From Mya arenaria (Eukaryota > Mollusca > Bivalvia > Myida > Myidae), in contig NC_069136.1 in the NCBI RefSeq assembly GCF_026914265.1, positions 23,124,051-23,188,050 on the forward strand: 64,000 nt of DNA, in the 5' to 3' direction. Made by a program: the position numbers and the translations under genes. How positions within the stretch are numbered: the first letter of the stretch is position 1; every line of letters starts with the position of its first letter. Below the pieces are notes generated by a model. That model was not told where the DNA came from. It was given only the letters and a program-made list of their open reading frames with translations, and made no database searches. This document shows positions 1 to 11,156 of this stretch, piece by piece.

Positions 1-1185
1 AAAGAAGTTGAATTGAAAGTGTTTATTGTACACATATTTCGAATAAGAAATTGGTGTTTAGTACGAAAAATACGGTTGTGCGAGCTCATTTTTTATCATC
101 GTGGAAACCAAAATAAAATAATAACGGGTTGTAATAACCCCTTGAAAAACTTCTCATTATCAAATTACCTTATTAGCATCAAGTGACGACCTAACTGATA
201 ACTTCGTTGTAAAGAATATTTCAACATTAACACATTAAACGTTTAAATATTGACAACCTTCTTTTTAATGAAGTCAATTTTAAAATCGTGTTTACATGTT
301 TGTATTTTATAATAATGAATTACATAAAACTCTTCCGGAGTAACTGTATACCGTTGTGTAATGAATATGCAGGCCCATAATATCCGATTATCAATCCTGA
401 TTCCGTTGTAACATTACATTTTGACCCCTATGAATTTTCGTAACGTATCCGTTAACTAATGACCATTCCACGTGTAAAAGTTTGACCCTCATTAAAAAAC
501 TGAACAACTGTATTCGGTTCATAGTTCAATTTAAAAAGTTACATTATTAGTCGGTGCGAATGCTAATCACCATTTTTTAACATTTATGTACTTTCCAGGA
601 TTGTAACGGTAATAAATTTAAATAAGTGCTACCATACTTATTCACTAAAGTAAAAATATGAAATGTTTGCAAAGCCAAGGACTATTGCTGTGCTGATTCT
701 GGTCAGATATATCAACTTAAAGTTTTGATGCTGATTAATTAACATTTTTCACCATAAAGTTTGATGTCTGTGGGAGCATGACGTCCGACAAAAGTTTCGG
801 GTCGTCTGATTAATATAAGTGTCACCCATCTTTGCATTGCATACACATAATAATGACTGTTATTAATCAGTAAGGCCTAAAACAGTTATCTGAGTTTAGG
901 GCAACGTCCTCAAAAATTATATAGAGTGGGGACACATTTTTTAGTCAAGTTAAAACAGCAAAGCAGGTCGCAAATGTTTACCATGACGTTTCGTATATTT
1001 TGTATTCAATTATTCATACCTTTTTTAAATGTTATCAACTAAAAAAGAATTTCACTGTCAACAACAACTAAAAATCGGAACATCGGATTTTATTAGGGTT
1101 AAAACAACTCTATGGTCCCTGGGTTTTGTCAGGTAGAGTCGGGTTGCCCTAAACGTACGAGTATGTGTTGTTGTAGAAAAAACAT
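1..1185. other. AT-rich stretch, nothing recognised
   Basis: No convincing exon, RNA gene or mobile element was seen. The plus-strand gene starting at 1862 lacks its N-terminal exons, so this stretch is probably intron or upstream sequence of that gene. Confidence 0.4.
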
Positions 1186-1425
1186 CATTTGCAAAAATCC
1201 ATGGAAACCAGTTATATGTTTTATGCACTTCTGTTAAACCATTAGTAACGGTTTAAGCCTTAAAACATTAATTTTCAAACGGAAATATGAAAATCTACGA
1301 TCTGATTGTTTGTCAGCAATCTTCTATCATTGGTCTGCTGATATTTACACAAAAATTGGCTTTTTCCAAGACAAAAAATAAAAAAAGTTGTAAAAATAGT
1401 ATATCTGTGATAGTGCAGCTTTAAA
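1186..1425. repeat. Truncated copy of a foldback element
   Basis: This segment matches the complete foldback element at 28073-28437. Both share the central near-palindrome around AACCGTTACTAACGGTT and an arm with a polyA-rich GACAAAAAATAAAAA motif, and both end near an ATCTGTGA-GTGCAG motif. The outer part of the other arm is missing here, so this is a partial copy. The family looks like a non-autonomous, MITE-like palindromic element common in bivalve sequence (recalled, not searched). Confidence 0.6.
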
Positions 1426-1861
1426 GAGCCCCACCTTCGTTTTATTACCGGAGTTTGATAAGTTGAGCGTAGCGGCGTATACTGCGCTATGTTTCATTTA
1501 AAAGTATGAAAAAATAGTGAAGTTATCTTTGTTTAAAGTCCTCGTTCGAAGCAAAATGTTGCCCTCCGACTTAGCATTTATGACGCAATTTGTACGTGGT
1601 ATACACACACTGTAAATGAGGCGTTAATATTTCCAATTATTTAACCAATCGGATGATTATATTTCTTTCGTAATCATAACATTTGACACAGTTGCATGAT
1701 CTGATTCATTTTGGGCACATGCCTGGTTGGTAGGTCCAGATAAAACGCTTCTAGGAGTATACTTTACATTAATTTGTGCTGGCTGATTAGTTCATTTTAT
1801 TATGGTCATAATACGGCGCATAAAAATGGCTTAAGTCGTACACTGCCTTGATTGTTTTCAG

Positions 1862-1966
1862 TTTGACGGTCATGGATTTGTTTACAAGGGCCACACACTA
1901 CCGGTGTGGTTTACAAGAGCATGTATGACGTCGGATGTCGCTCACCAACTAAGGCTTCCATTGGAG
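1862..1966 (+). CDS. Exon candidate 1 of the cysteine-rich gene
   Basis: It is bounded by TTTTCAG before 1862 and GTCAGT at 1967. The first half reads FDGHGFVYKGHTLP in one frame. The second half reads VVYKSMYDVGCRSPTKAS in another, and only that frame joins in phase to the next exon. The switch falls at a GTGTG run, so a two-base expansion explains it. The length of 105 nt gives the wrong exit phase as it stands; 103 nt would fit. Confidence 0.5.
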
Positions 1967-2278
1967 GTCAGTTAAAGGGGAGGGTTCGAGTGAAAATAAT
2001 TTTGAATGCATAAACAGCTAGAAAAAATATATTTAACACTGTTTCTATTGTGTTGTGACAGCATTGGTCAAATTGGATATAAAAACAATTTTCTTTCGTC
2101 ATTATAAACACTTTGTCCATGTAATTTTGATGAGTAGTTGAATAAATAAGCACGGTCATTACTGTCAAATACTTACTTTATTTTAAACTTATTTATTTTA
2201 CAACGATTTTGAAACTAGTTATTACAACATTATATTAATCACTCTCGTTGGCACGATTTTACGCGAGAGTGTGGTCTT

Positions 2279-2372
2279 GTGTTGTGGGGGAAACCGGAAT
2301 ACCCGGAGGAAACCCACTTATCCGGCTTGGTGACTACAAACCAAACTCACATGCGCCCAGGCCGGGAAACAA
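2279..2372. repeat. Dispersed repeat fragment, GTGGGGGAAACCGG type
   Basis: The GC-rich core (GTGGGGGAAACCGG, CCCGGAGGAAACCCAC, GCGCCCAGGCCGGGAA) stands out from its AT-rich surroundings. I recall it as a motif repeated widely in bivalve genomes, possibly the tail of a tRNA-related SINE. It lies inside an intron. Family identity is from memory only. Confidence 0.45.
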
Positions 2373-2477
2373 AACACTTGTAACCGACACAAGTCATTAC
2401 TTCAAATGATAATGGTCATAACATTTCATTTTACCATTTTTTAAAACTACGAACACAAATCAAACCTATTTGTACAG

Positions 2478-2602
2478 GTCAGACTGGCTTCAACATTTCC
2501 GTGACAAACGACGACCACACATACAGTAATGAGATAACTGCCGTACGGACAGACAAACACTGTGCCAACTGTCTTCAATCAGGGACGTCGTGTACGGTAA
2601 AG
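2478..2602 (+). CDS. Exon 2 of the cysteine-rich gene
   Basis: An acceptor TTGTACAG precedes 2478 and a donor GTAGGC follows 2602; an alternative donor GTAAAG starts at 2597 in the same phase. The exon reads TGFNISVTNDDHTYSNE, continues to RTDKHCANCLQSGTSCTVK, and is open throughout. Entry with two bases fits the one-base overhang of exon 1, and the exit phase is 0. The NISV sequence is a potential N-glycosylation site, in keeping with an extracellular protein. Confidence 0.6.
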
Positions 2603-2970
2603 GTAGGCTCTAATCCAGTATCTTTTATTAATTTATCGCTAATAAACTGTAAAACATAAACAGTACTGATAGTTGCGATTCGCTAAATTTATTACAATCT
2701 GATGTTTGATATATACAAATGTATGTTGAATACACTTGTTTAAAAAAGTGAATTATCAACTTTTGATTTAATTGCATTAAGGTTTTACTTATATACATAT
2801 ATACATGCATACATGTAGAGAGAAATGGCTACGCTTCAAACAAGAGAAAGTTATATGTAAATGAAGCACGGCAGATAAAATCATTTGGTGAATAAACCGG
2901 ATCTGCCCGTACATAATATAACTACCCCAGCATAAATGCAAATGTAAGGTTAATGTTTCTCGTGTTTCAG

Positions 2971-3014
2971 TCTGGCACCTGTCTGATTGAGGGTAACTGT
3001 AGGACGGCGGGGAG
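2971..3014 (+). CDS. Exon 3 of the cysteine-rich gene
   Basis: A strong acceptor (GTGTTTCAG) precedes a 44-nt exon reading SGTCLIEGNCRTAG, with donor GTAAAA at 3015. The two-base overhang joins in phase to the first frame of the exon at 10347. A weaker donor (GTAACT, after GAGG) would instead join in phase to an acceptor at 10407 and skip the damaged part of exon 4. Confidence 0.5.
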
Positions 3015-3725
3015 GTAAAAGCATGGATCATTAAGTGCTCTTAGAAACGCGCTTGACACGTTGTGATATATTGAGTGGATTCTCCGCAGGAAATAGAACT
3101 TGACTGCGATTCAAATGTTGATATTGCCAAGTTTGTTTTGTGAAATTCAGTCACTTGAAAGAAAACCTTCCAGATTCAAAATATTACTGCACAATGTATA
3201 ACTTCTTTCATTGTCAGATAATTATATCAGAGTGCCATCGAAACTTATCAAATATTAACGAAATAGCCAATTGTCAAACGTTCTGGTGTTCCGATACGGC
3301 GATATACATATCGGAACTTATGTTTGTATCAAGATGTCCCTTTTACATAATCCAGCCGTTGCTACGAGATTCTGCGGGCTGAAAACTCCAATTCTGTCAA
3401 GAACAAAAGACGTAATTACTCGAATATTGTTAGGACTTTTCTACGAGATTACAGAAAACTCTGTACATTTGTACAGACATTCGGAGCAAACATGTATCCC
3501 GGTCACACAGTCCTGAAACATTCACCATTCATTGAAACGAATGTCGATCATCAAGGCGTCCAACACCACAGCTGACTGTCAAGTATTTTGAAAAATCTTA
3601 CACAGTGTCTTAGTGTTGACAAGACATAATTATTTCAAGAGGTTTGATATCTGGATATTGTAAGTTGTAGAAATATTGGAATAGGGATTTGTGTGCATAA
3701 ATCTGGTTAACAAAAAGGAGGCGAA
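3015..3725. other. Intron sequence left of the BEL/Pao insertion
   Basis: An open frame of about 80 codons runs through 3271-3516, but it has no splice context joining it to the neighbouring exons. No repeat was recognised. The stretch ends at the GCGAA target duplication of the inserted element. Confidence 0.35.
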
Positions 3726-4208
3726 TGTGGCGACGTCTTATCATCCGCCACATCGGAGTTTACTTTTCCTCAGGATTGATTATAATAATATTATAATCAA
3801 TCCAAATTATCCGAACTTGGGTGAGAATTACACACACAACGCAATGAGTTTATATAATCCAAAATTTAATAGCACTTTATCTTACTATCCATAATAGTCA
3901 ACAATCTAAGTATTAGCTCTCTCAGAACACATGTCAACGGCTTATATAGTACAAAAGCACGTGACTAAAACTCGTGTAAATGTTGAAACGTGGGTAAATC
4001 GTGACGTCGCCGTCGGTGCACAAACACCGACGGCAACGTCACATTCACCGTCGTAACAAGCAATACACCGTTTAAATTAAACGATTTAAATTACTAGATT
4101 TAGAATAAGGATAAGTTAACTATGCTATACTAATACGTTTTCAGTACAATATTAACATGGTATAGTTAACATTTAAATAAACAAACTGTAATCGTGCTAT
4201 TCACGACA
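3726..4208 (-). repeat. 3' LTR of the BEL/Pao element
   Basis: This 483-bp repeat starts TGTGGCGACG and ends TTCACGACA. It is the downstream LTR with respect to the minus-strand genes and is preceded by GCGAA. A short palindrome (GATTGATTATAATAATATTA and its partner) lies near the start, and an inverted pair around CCGTCGGTG and CACCGACGG lies near the middle. Confidence 0.92.
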
Positions 4209-4789
4209 TTCCCGCCGGGAACAAAAGTTAAATGACACAGTACTGCATAAGTGAGTATTAATGGTAATTCCTTAATTCTAGTGAACATTTCATATATTCA
4301 AAAATCTTAAACTTTGTAAGAATGACAATGAAACATTTTTACGTGGCTGATACGTTCAGAGTTTCCTTAACGTACGGAAAATACAAACATGTCCGCCACA
4401 AGAAAATAACTCACTATACAAGTACAGTGTAAAAACAGTAAAAATAACGTTACATATCATAACTCCATGAGTCTATACTAGTGTCAAACTGTTCATGGAT
4501 AACAGTATCCCCATTGTATGTGTACACTACTCTAGCTGTGTATGTCGTTAAGCATGCCACACGACAAGTTGCTGTGTCTCGGCATACGGTGTCGTCTTCC
4601 TCGTCGTCTTCCTCGTCACTGATGATGATAACGGAGGTGTCATCCGAATCGCTACGTTCTTCATCGGTTTCGATGTCGGGTGACGCACTTACATCGTCCG
4701 CGACGTCGGTATCTGCGATACTGATGTCGGCTGATGAAATAGTCTCTCCATTCGGCACGGTGTATAAATATGCTTCTCCGCTGGATTCG

Positions 4790-4940
4790 TAAGTAACGGG
4801 TTCGTCACTGGTAACGGGTTCGTCGCTGGTAACGGGTTCGTCGTTGGTAACGGGTTCGTCGTTGGTAACGGGTTCGTCACTGTAAACGGGTTCGTCACTG
4901 GTAACGGGCTCGTCATTGGTAACGGGTTCGTCACTGGAAA
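4790..4940. repeat. 18-bp tandem repeat inside the BEL/Pao element
   Basis: About eight copies of an 18-bp unit (GTAACGGGTTCGTCACTG with small changes) lie side by side. On the minus strand they read as repeated SDEPVT units. This is low-complexity acidic sequence near the 3' end of the element and not a recognised enzyme part. Confidence 0.8.
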
Positions 4941-5199
4941 CGAATGTGTCATACCGAATATCAAACGGTGCATTACACTCGTCGCTCGTTTTGAGTTCAT
5001 GCTTCTGATTTTCATTTTCACCACTTGGCTCATTTCCCAGTTCAACACATACGCATGTATCTGATACGCACATTGTTGATTCTGAGTCACAATGAACACT
5101 ATAACACCTGTCCATTAACCAAGATGGTCCGTTCCACCACAATTCACTTTTAGTAAGCTTTTCAACAGCATATCCACGTGTAGCGATATCAGCTGGGTT

Positions 5200-7950
5200 T
5201 TCAGTTGTCTTTACATATGAACAAATTTTGAACAAACACCGGAAGTTTCTTCTCAGATGAAATCCACTTTAATACACATTGAGAATCGGTGTATAACACC
5301 GATTGTTCAATCGGCACACCGACCTGACTCTGAACATACTCTAAACATCTAACACCGATGACAACTGCCATTATCTCTAATTTTGGAATGGTCATTCCTT
5401 TCACAGGAGCAAGTCTTGCCTTAGAAAAGATAAGCTCTACTTTGATGGCCCTGTCGGTTATTTGGCGAAGATAAATAGCCGACGAATACGCCCTTTCAGA
5501 GGCGTCACAAAAACACACCAAACTGTAGGTCACACTGTCATCAGCTTCATTGGTAACACATCTTTTCAATTTGAAGGTGGGTATCCTTTCAAGATCGAGC
5601 TTGATTGTTTTCCACTCTTGGACATGTTAATCTGAAACGATATCATCCCAATCAAGCTTCTCTTTCCACAGCTGTTGCATCAGCAGCTTTCCATTCAAAG
5701 TTACTGGAGAAAATAATCCAAGCGGATCAAATGTTGAAGCTACGACTTTCAGGATAACACGCTTGGTTATAGTCTCGACTTCATGGGCTTCCGTAGTTTT
5801 TAGTGCAATTGTATCTTCCTTTGGATTCCAATATAATCCAAGAACAGTCATTGGTTTTCCGTCAGCTCTGTCATTACTGGGAATGTATTGATTAACTATT
5901 TCACTATTAGTCATCCACTCTCGTAAGTTCATTGATGCTTCTTTGAATATTGATTTCACTTCTTTGTAAAAACATATTGCTTCACCATCAGTGTTAGTTC
6001 CAGTTATCAAATTGTCTACGTAGATGTTATCTTTCACTTGTTGCGCAAAACTTGTACTGTATTTGTCCATATGTGTTTGCACCGTTGCGCCTAAAAGAAA
6101 TGGGCTTGAAATAACACCAAACGGGACTCGACGAAAACGAAACTCTTGAATGTTATCCTTGTCCACCGTCGGTGTTTCACAGTTCTTCAACCAGAGAAAT
6201 CTGGTAACATCTCGTTGGTCTAATTGTAATCCTATTTGAAGGAAGGCCTTCTCTATATCAGCAGTAATTGCTATCCTGTGCATACGGAATCGTATAAGCA
6301 TCCCGCACAACTGTTGCAAAATCACTGGACCACGATACAAACATTCATTAAGACTGTGGTTCTCATTTCGTGTCTTCGCGGACGCGTCGTACACTACTCG
6401 TAATTTGGTGGTCGTTTTTTGTGGTGTAATAACCGCGTGGTGGGGAATATAGTGAACCACGCCATCCTGGTCTCCAAAGTTCACCTTTTCAATAACACCC
6501 TTTTCCAACTGATCCTCAATCACTGTGTTGTACTTTTTGAAAAGCTCTGGTCTTTTACACATTCTCGCCACTGTGGACCTCAGACGACCAAGAGCAAGTT
6601 GTCGGTTAGATGGCAGTTCGAAATCTTCTTCACGCCATGGCCATGTAACTTGATAGCGACCATCGTCAAATCTAACGGTGTCCTGGAATTTTCGCATGGC
6701 GATGTCATCATCGGACTTGTCCACATTGTCAATTATGCCAATCGACTCGATGTTCCAGAAATCTTCCAAATCTGGCTTAGTAGAAATTGAAGCATCTAAG
6801 CTTGAAAATGTACTTTGTTTTGTGATGTCTGTACCATGCGTCAACACAAACATGCTCAGTGTATCAGTTCCACTTTCAACTTCACTCAAACGGCCTGTTA
6901 AAATCCATCCAAGTTTTGAAGATAACAAATACAGTCCGGGTTCAATCTCTATTCGTTGGGGTAACACAATATCTAAGTAATAGTCATTCCCAATCAAGAC
7001 ATCAATTGTTGTGGTTTCCTGAGCTCTTGGAATAGTATCTGATAGGTCTACACTATTAATCAAATGTTCCATTTGTTTTGAAAGCACCTTCGTCAATGGA
7101 TTCCTCTGAATTGTTCCACTTATTGTAGGCACTACATTTGCTGTCAACTTCATACAGGATCCGTCCTTTAAGGTAATGTTAATGTTCACTGATTTTGTCT
7201 TTATTACCTTTGTATGTTCACTTCCGAACGTAACAAGCTTCAATTCCTGTTCGGCTGTAGGTTTTAAACCTAGTTTGTTAGCTAGTCGTTCCGTGATATA
7301 CGTCCTTTGTGATCCCGAATCAAACAACAATCGAGTTGTTTCATGAACTGATGTGTCTCTATTGCCTACACTCGCCTTGGCGGTTTGCATGAGCACCATT
7401 TCATCGGACGATATTAACACATGACCCTTTGTAGCACTATTGTGAGATGGGTCTTCCCTTATCTCCTCTGAAAGATGCACATTTGTGGTTTTCCCTCCGA
7501 ATTTCTTTGGGCACAAACTTCTGTGGTGATGATCCATTTCACCACAATGAACACACAATTTTTTCGTCTTACATTCCCTGGCTGTATGTCCTTCTTTAAG
7601 ACATTTAAAGCATGACCCATGCAGTTTTTTCTTCCGATCTTCAATCCCTTTGTACCTCAAACATTCATCACTCCAGTGACGGTCATTGCAATACCTGCAT
7701 TTAATCTGGAAATTCCCTGCTGATTTACCTTTCACATTAGCATATAATGTTTCAGCAGAGGTTAATGGCTTATGGAAAGGTCGTTCACTTCTGTGGGACT
7801 GGTATGTTGAATACTGTGGCCTCTCTTGGGGCTTCTGGAACTTATGTGCTCCCACCCTAGTATTATCTGAAGCTTTCTCCAATTTATCTTTGTCGTCGGC
7901 GTGTTCACAGGCTAATATGTATTCCAGCAAAGCGTCTATTAGCCCATGCA
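5200..7950 (-). pseudogene. pol-like fossil region of the BEL/Pao element
   Basis: On the minus strand, in order, there are CCHC zinc knuckles (CRYCNDRHWSDEC, then CFKCLKEGHTAREC), the protease motif FDSGSQRTYI, the reverse transcriptase blocks LRVVYDASAK, ADIEKAFLQI, RRVPFGVISSPFLL and YVDNLI, and RNase H-like CFCDASERAYS and YTDSQCVLKWI. The KAFLQI and GVISSPFLL blocks are characteristic of the BEL/Pao family. The region is a broken fossil copy. Confidence 0.88.
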
Positions 7951-7959
7951 CCGTCCATT

Positions 7960-8883
7960 TTACCTTTGATCTTTTTTCAACTCAATTTGTCTTAACACAT
8001 CCCCAGACAGCTTGGAACGAATCATTGAAACGAACACATGTTGTTCAATATCTTCATGCAATACCTCCAAACTACGTAAATGTTTCTCTACTGTATCTAG
8101 GTATGCGCGTAAACTATCAACTTTCCCATTTGGTGCTGGCATATTCATCAGCTTTTTGTAATGCAAATCCACAGCCTCCTGTGGATTTCCAAACCTCTGC
8201 TTCAATATATCAATTGCCACAGTGTAGTTCTCGTTTGACAATGCCAATCCGGCAATTGCTTGTTTAGCTTCACCAACAATCTTTGTTTGAAGATAATTGA
8301 ATTTTTCAATTTTCGACAAATTCTTGTTGTCATGAACTGTGCATTCAAACGCATCCCAAAATTGTGTCCACTTTAATTTATCACCGTTAAATGGGCACAA
8401 ATCCAACTTTGGTAGTTTTACACAACTTTTTTGTTGACTGTCTCTTTTTTCTTGACGCACCATTAATTTTCTTTGTTGCTGCATTTGAACATGTAGCAAA
8501 TCTTGCATTTGTTTTTGCAACTCTATCATTTGACTCTTTTCGGTTTCTTGTTTTGGTTTCTGTATCAACCTTTCCCCAAGCTGCTCTAATTCTATAATGT
8601 ACCTCTCTGCTTCTCTCAATATTTCACAATCTTTTTCCACCACACTATCCGCACTTTTCGCGTCGCTATCACCCATCAAATCTAACAATTTACCCATTTG
8701 GGTTTCCACCTTTTCACTGTAGCATTTCAACAGTTTGGAACATTTATCTCCCAATGCTATATTTATTTCTCTCTCTTCCTCCAGGCCTTCACCTGATATC
8801 AACCTTTGAGCGGTTTCAATTTCTTTGCTCAAGGTATTCACATATCGGGTGTGCACCGCCTTTATAGTTGACAGATTGGACAT
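7960..8883 (-). pseudogene. gag-like fossil region of the BEL/Pao element
   Basis: The N-terminal half is rich in E, K, Q and L and looks coiled-coil. It is followed by a segment of the BEL/Pao gag type (DUF1759-like), with LPKLDLCPFNGDKLKWTQFW and later FNYLQTKIVGEAKQAIAGL. The element belongs to the insertion at 3726-9623, and this part lies next to its leader. Confidence 0.85.
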
Positions 8884-8964
8884 ATTTAACCCTTTTTAAT
8901 ATATTCACAGAACAATGCACAGAAAACACAGTTATTTATACACTTCACAAACACCTCACATAAT

Positions 8965-9095
8965 ACACGGTTACTAAACTTTCACAAGTACCGCAGAGAA
9001 TTCACGGTTACTTTAAACTTTCACAAGTACCGCACAGAATTCACGGTTACTTTAAACTTTCACAAGCACCGCACAGAATTCACGGTTACTTTAAA
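8965..9095. repeat. 39-bp tandem repeat in the BEL/Pao leader
   Basis: Three nearly identical 39-bp units (CGGTTACTTTAAACTTTCAC plus AAGTACCGCACAGAATTCA) stand in tandem between the gag start and the primer-binding region. Confidence 0.8.
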
Positions 9096-9107
9096 GGTCC
9101 TTAGGTC

Positions 9108-9135
9108 ACTGGTTCAGATCCGGTTCGCGGGACCA
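9108..9135 (-). promoter_or_regulatory. tRNA primer-binding site of the BEL/Pao element
   Basis: Five bases inside the 5' LTR, the plus strand matches the 3' end of a tRNA: a 5-bp T stem with a TTCAGAT loop, a 7-nt acceptor strand TCGCGGG, then ACCA. This is the expected first-strand primer site for a minus-strand element. The match spans about 28 nt; I could not name the tRNA. Confidence 0.65.
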
Positions 9136-9140
9136 AACAA

Positions 9141-9623
9141 TGTGGCGACGTCTTATCATCCGCCACATCGGAGTTTACTTTTCCTCAGGATTGATTATAA
9201 TAATATTATAATCAATCCAAATTATCCGAACTTGGGTGAGAATTACACACACAACGCAATGAGTTTATATAATCCAAAATTTAATAGCACTTTATCTTAC
9301 TATCCATCATAGTCAACAATCTAAGTATTAGCTCTCTCAGAACACATATCAACGGCTTATATAGTACAAAAGCACGTGACTAAAACTCGTGTAAATGTTG
9401 AAACGTGGGTAAATCGTGACGTCGCCGTCGGTGCACAAACACCGACGGCAACGTCACATTCACCGTCGTAACAAGCAATACACCGTTTAAATTAAACGAT
9501 TTAAATTACTAGATTTAGAATAAGGATAAGTTAACTATGCTATACTAATACGTTTTCAGTACAATATTAACACAGTATAGTTAACATTTAAATAAACAAA
9601 CTGTAATCGTGCTATTCACGACA
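9141..9623 (-). repeat. 5' LTR of the BEL/Pao element
   Basis: It is nearly identical to 3726-4208, with about four differences. It is followed by the GCGAA duplication at 9624-9628, and acts as the upstream LTR for the minus-strand coding region. Confidence 0.92.
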
Positions 9624-9628
9624 GCGAA

Positions 9629-10346
9629 TTCGGTTAGGAATGGTCAATTATTTTACACATTTATAATGTATACATAATATGAACTGATCTTTTTATTCAT
9701 TTATTTGATACAACATCACCATTGCTGCCAATACTGTCGTCAAAAGTTTTTACTATACCTCGAGTCTTGCATTATAAGATAGTATGGGGGGACTTTGCGG
9801 GTACTATTGATAAATATTATGATTAACTGATAGATTTATCTTTAAAAATATTACCTGTTTTGAAAGTGAAAGTAGATTACTTTTTATTAAAACACTATCA
9901 CATTTCTAAAGTCTGATTTATGGATATTAGGCCTTTAACTGTAAAAACTTGCAACTTTTTTATCTTTAAAGAAAGTGAAGAAATAATGCAGCCAATGAGC
10001 ACGGACAGACCTTCATAATTTCTAAGTAACAAATGAAAGAAGTCTGACACACTTGCATAAATGAGCATGAATGAGTTTGGGATAAAACTTCGTTTATGAC
10101 CCATAATCATTACCAAGACCAAATCACGAAATTCGATTTCTTGCCAAACGTATTAATATTTTTGTTAAAATTTCGAAGGACAAAAGTTCATATTAGAACA
10201 AAAACTGTGTCCTTTACAAAGCTTAATTTTATTGTCACTTGAGCGTATCGTTTAGATAAAATGCCTGAGACAGAACGAGTAGAGCTTAACATGATTGTGC
10301 ATGCACAGAAAACAACATTGATATAATTATTTTAATACCTTTTTAG
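9629..10346. other. Intron sequence right of the BEL/Pao insertion
   Basis: AT-rich sequence with no recognised element. A minus-strand open frame of 74 codons (9898-10122) has neither motif nor splice support. The stretch ends in the polypyrimidine-like tract and TTTTTAG acceptor before 10347. Confidence 0.4.
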
Positions 10347-10479
10347 CTCACAGAGCGGATGTCAGTGTGCTCATAATCACGCGCTGTACTCGCGTGCTGT
10401 GACGTAGGCGGGTGTCAGTGTCAAGCGGCAAATTCCAACCAGTGTGTGAAGTGTGGGGATACCAAGAGCTGTGGACATC
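10347..10479 (+). CDS. Exon 4 of the cysteine-rich gene, with internal frame change
   Basis: A strong acceptor (CCTTTTTAG) and donor GTGAGT at 10480 bound a 133-nt exon. Its first part reads SGCQCAHNHALYS in phase with exon 3 but meets a stop at 10405-10407. From about 10391 another frame reads CCDVGGCQC and then NSNQCVKCGDTKSCGH, in phase with exon 5. Loss of one CG from TCGCG would restore a single frame. An acceptor at 10407 would avoid the problem if exon 3 used its weaker donor. Confidence 0.5.
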
Positions 10480-10884
10480 GTGAGTGAATATAAATAAAAA
10501 GCTTTAAGCTTTGTGATAAAAGATTGGCTAAAAAAAGTTCTTGGCTCCGTTTACATTTTGGATTATAGGCAAAAGTTGACTACCTCTGTTCTTTACAATA
10601 CAAAGTTTGATTTTCAACACCTATCTTACCATTTTCCTCTTTTCCTAGCCCTGGCTGTCCATTCAACTTGCATTTATAGAGACTGATTAGAAATAAGAGA
10701 TATATGTAGGTAGACGTGTATTTATAGAGGCAGACTAGGGAGAAACATAAGACTAGGGGTATATGTAGGACACGCACTCGAGTGTTATAAGTATCTTTCT
10801 TTAGCAGTTTTCTTAATCGAGCGTAAATTAAAATAAAATAGTGTTAAATTAAAATTACCTAAATGTGTTTCCGTCCATTGCAGG

Positions 10885-11041
10885 TATGGGTGCATGTCAA
10901 TGTGGACGTACCCACCGGAATCAATGTGTCGCCTGTGACCATTTGGACCAATGCGGCAACAAACCCTGGACCGCCGATGGCCTAGGGCCCTTTAATATAT
11001 TTCAAACCCAGTCGGTGGGTGTAGTGAATGTAACCGTTTAA
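10885..11041 (+). CDS. Last exon of the cysteine-rich gene
   Basis: The acceptor CATTGCAG precedes an open frame that enters with two bases, reads MGACQCGRTHRNQCVACDHL and runs to a TAA at 11039-11041. It repeats the GCQC...CVxC spacing of the previous exon, which supports repeat expansion within the protein. The last 30 residues have no cysteine. Confidence 0.6.
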
Positions 11042-11150
11042 CAGCGGGAACACGGACACTTAAAAGAATTAGAATAGCATTAATTGTATTTCTCTCTTTC
11101 TTCGTTTCTTAACATCGGTCTTGTCACTTGAATTATCAACATACCGTATC

Positions 11151-11156
11151 AATAAA
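11151..11156 (+). terminator. PolyA signal AATAAA of the cysteine-rich gene
   Basis: A canonical AATAAA lies 110 nt after the stop codon of the last exon, as expected for the 3' end of that gene. Confidence 0.55.

Larger units (their letters stand above)
3726..9623 (-). mobile_element. BEL/Pao LTR retrotransposon, broken, young
   Basis: Two direct 483-bp terminal repeats (3726-4208 and 9141-9623) begin TG and end CA, and are flanked by the 5-bp duplication GCGAA. The coding strand is minus. Parts recognised, at rough positions: gag at about 8.0-8.9 kb, zinc knuckles at about 7.5-7.7 kb, aspartic protease at about 7.3 kb, reverse transcriptase at about 5.9-6.6 kb and RNase H at about 5.2-5.6 kb. 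This order and the protein motifs are typical of BEL/Pao. The set of parts is incomplete for the family, and the coding region looks broken in about three places. The terminal repeats differ at only about 4 of 483 positions, so the insertion is recent. It lies within an intron of the cysteine-rich gene, in the opposite orientation. Confidence 0.92.
1862..11156 (+). pseudogene. 3' part of a cysteine-rich, probably extracellular protein gene, apparently disrupted
   Basis: Five exons chain on the plus strand (1862-1966, 2478-2602, 2971-3014, 10347-10479, 10885-11041) with good GT/AG sites and a polyA signal at 11151. The protein tail carries spaced cysteines: HCANC, then SGTCLIEGNC, then three GCQC/ACQC blocks with C-x2-C and C-x-C spacing, ending in a stop at 11039. 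The CxxC...C...CLI.G.C pattern resembles cysteine-rich tails of molluscan multidomain secreted proteins, for example those near von Willebrand D modules; that is recall, not a search. Exons 1 and 4 each change frame internally, and each would read through if one short dinucleotide repeat were two bases shorter. This suggests a decayed gene, an assembly error, or unusual splicing. The N-terminus is not recognised. A BEL/Pao element lies in the intron between exons 3 and 4. Confidence 0.55.

Noticed and set aside
3271-3516. 81-codon open frame next to the cysteine-rich exons
   Set aside because: It has no cysteine pattern like the neighbouring exons and no splice sites in a matching phase.
9108-9135. 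3' half of a tRNA gene
   Set aside because: It sits five bases from the LTR on the expected strand, which is explained by a retroelement primer-binding site. No 5' half of a tRNA is present.
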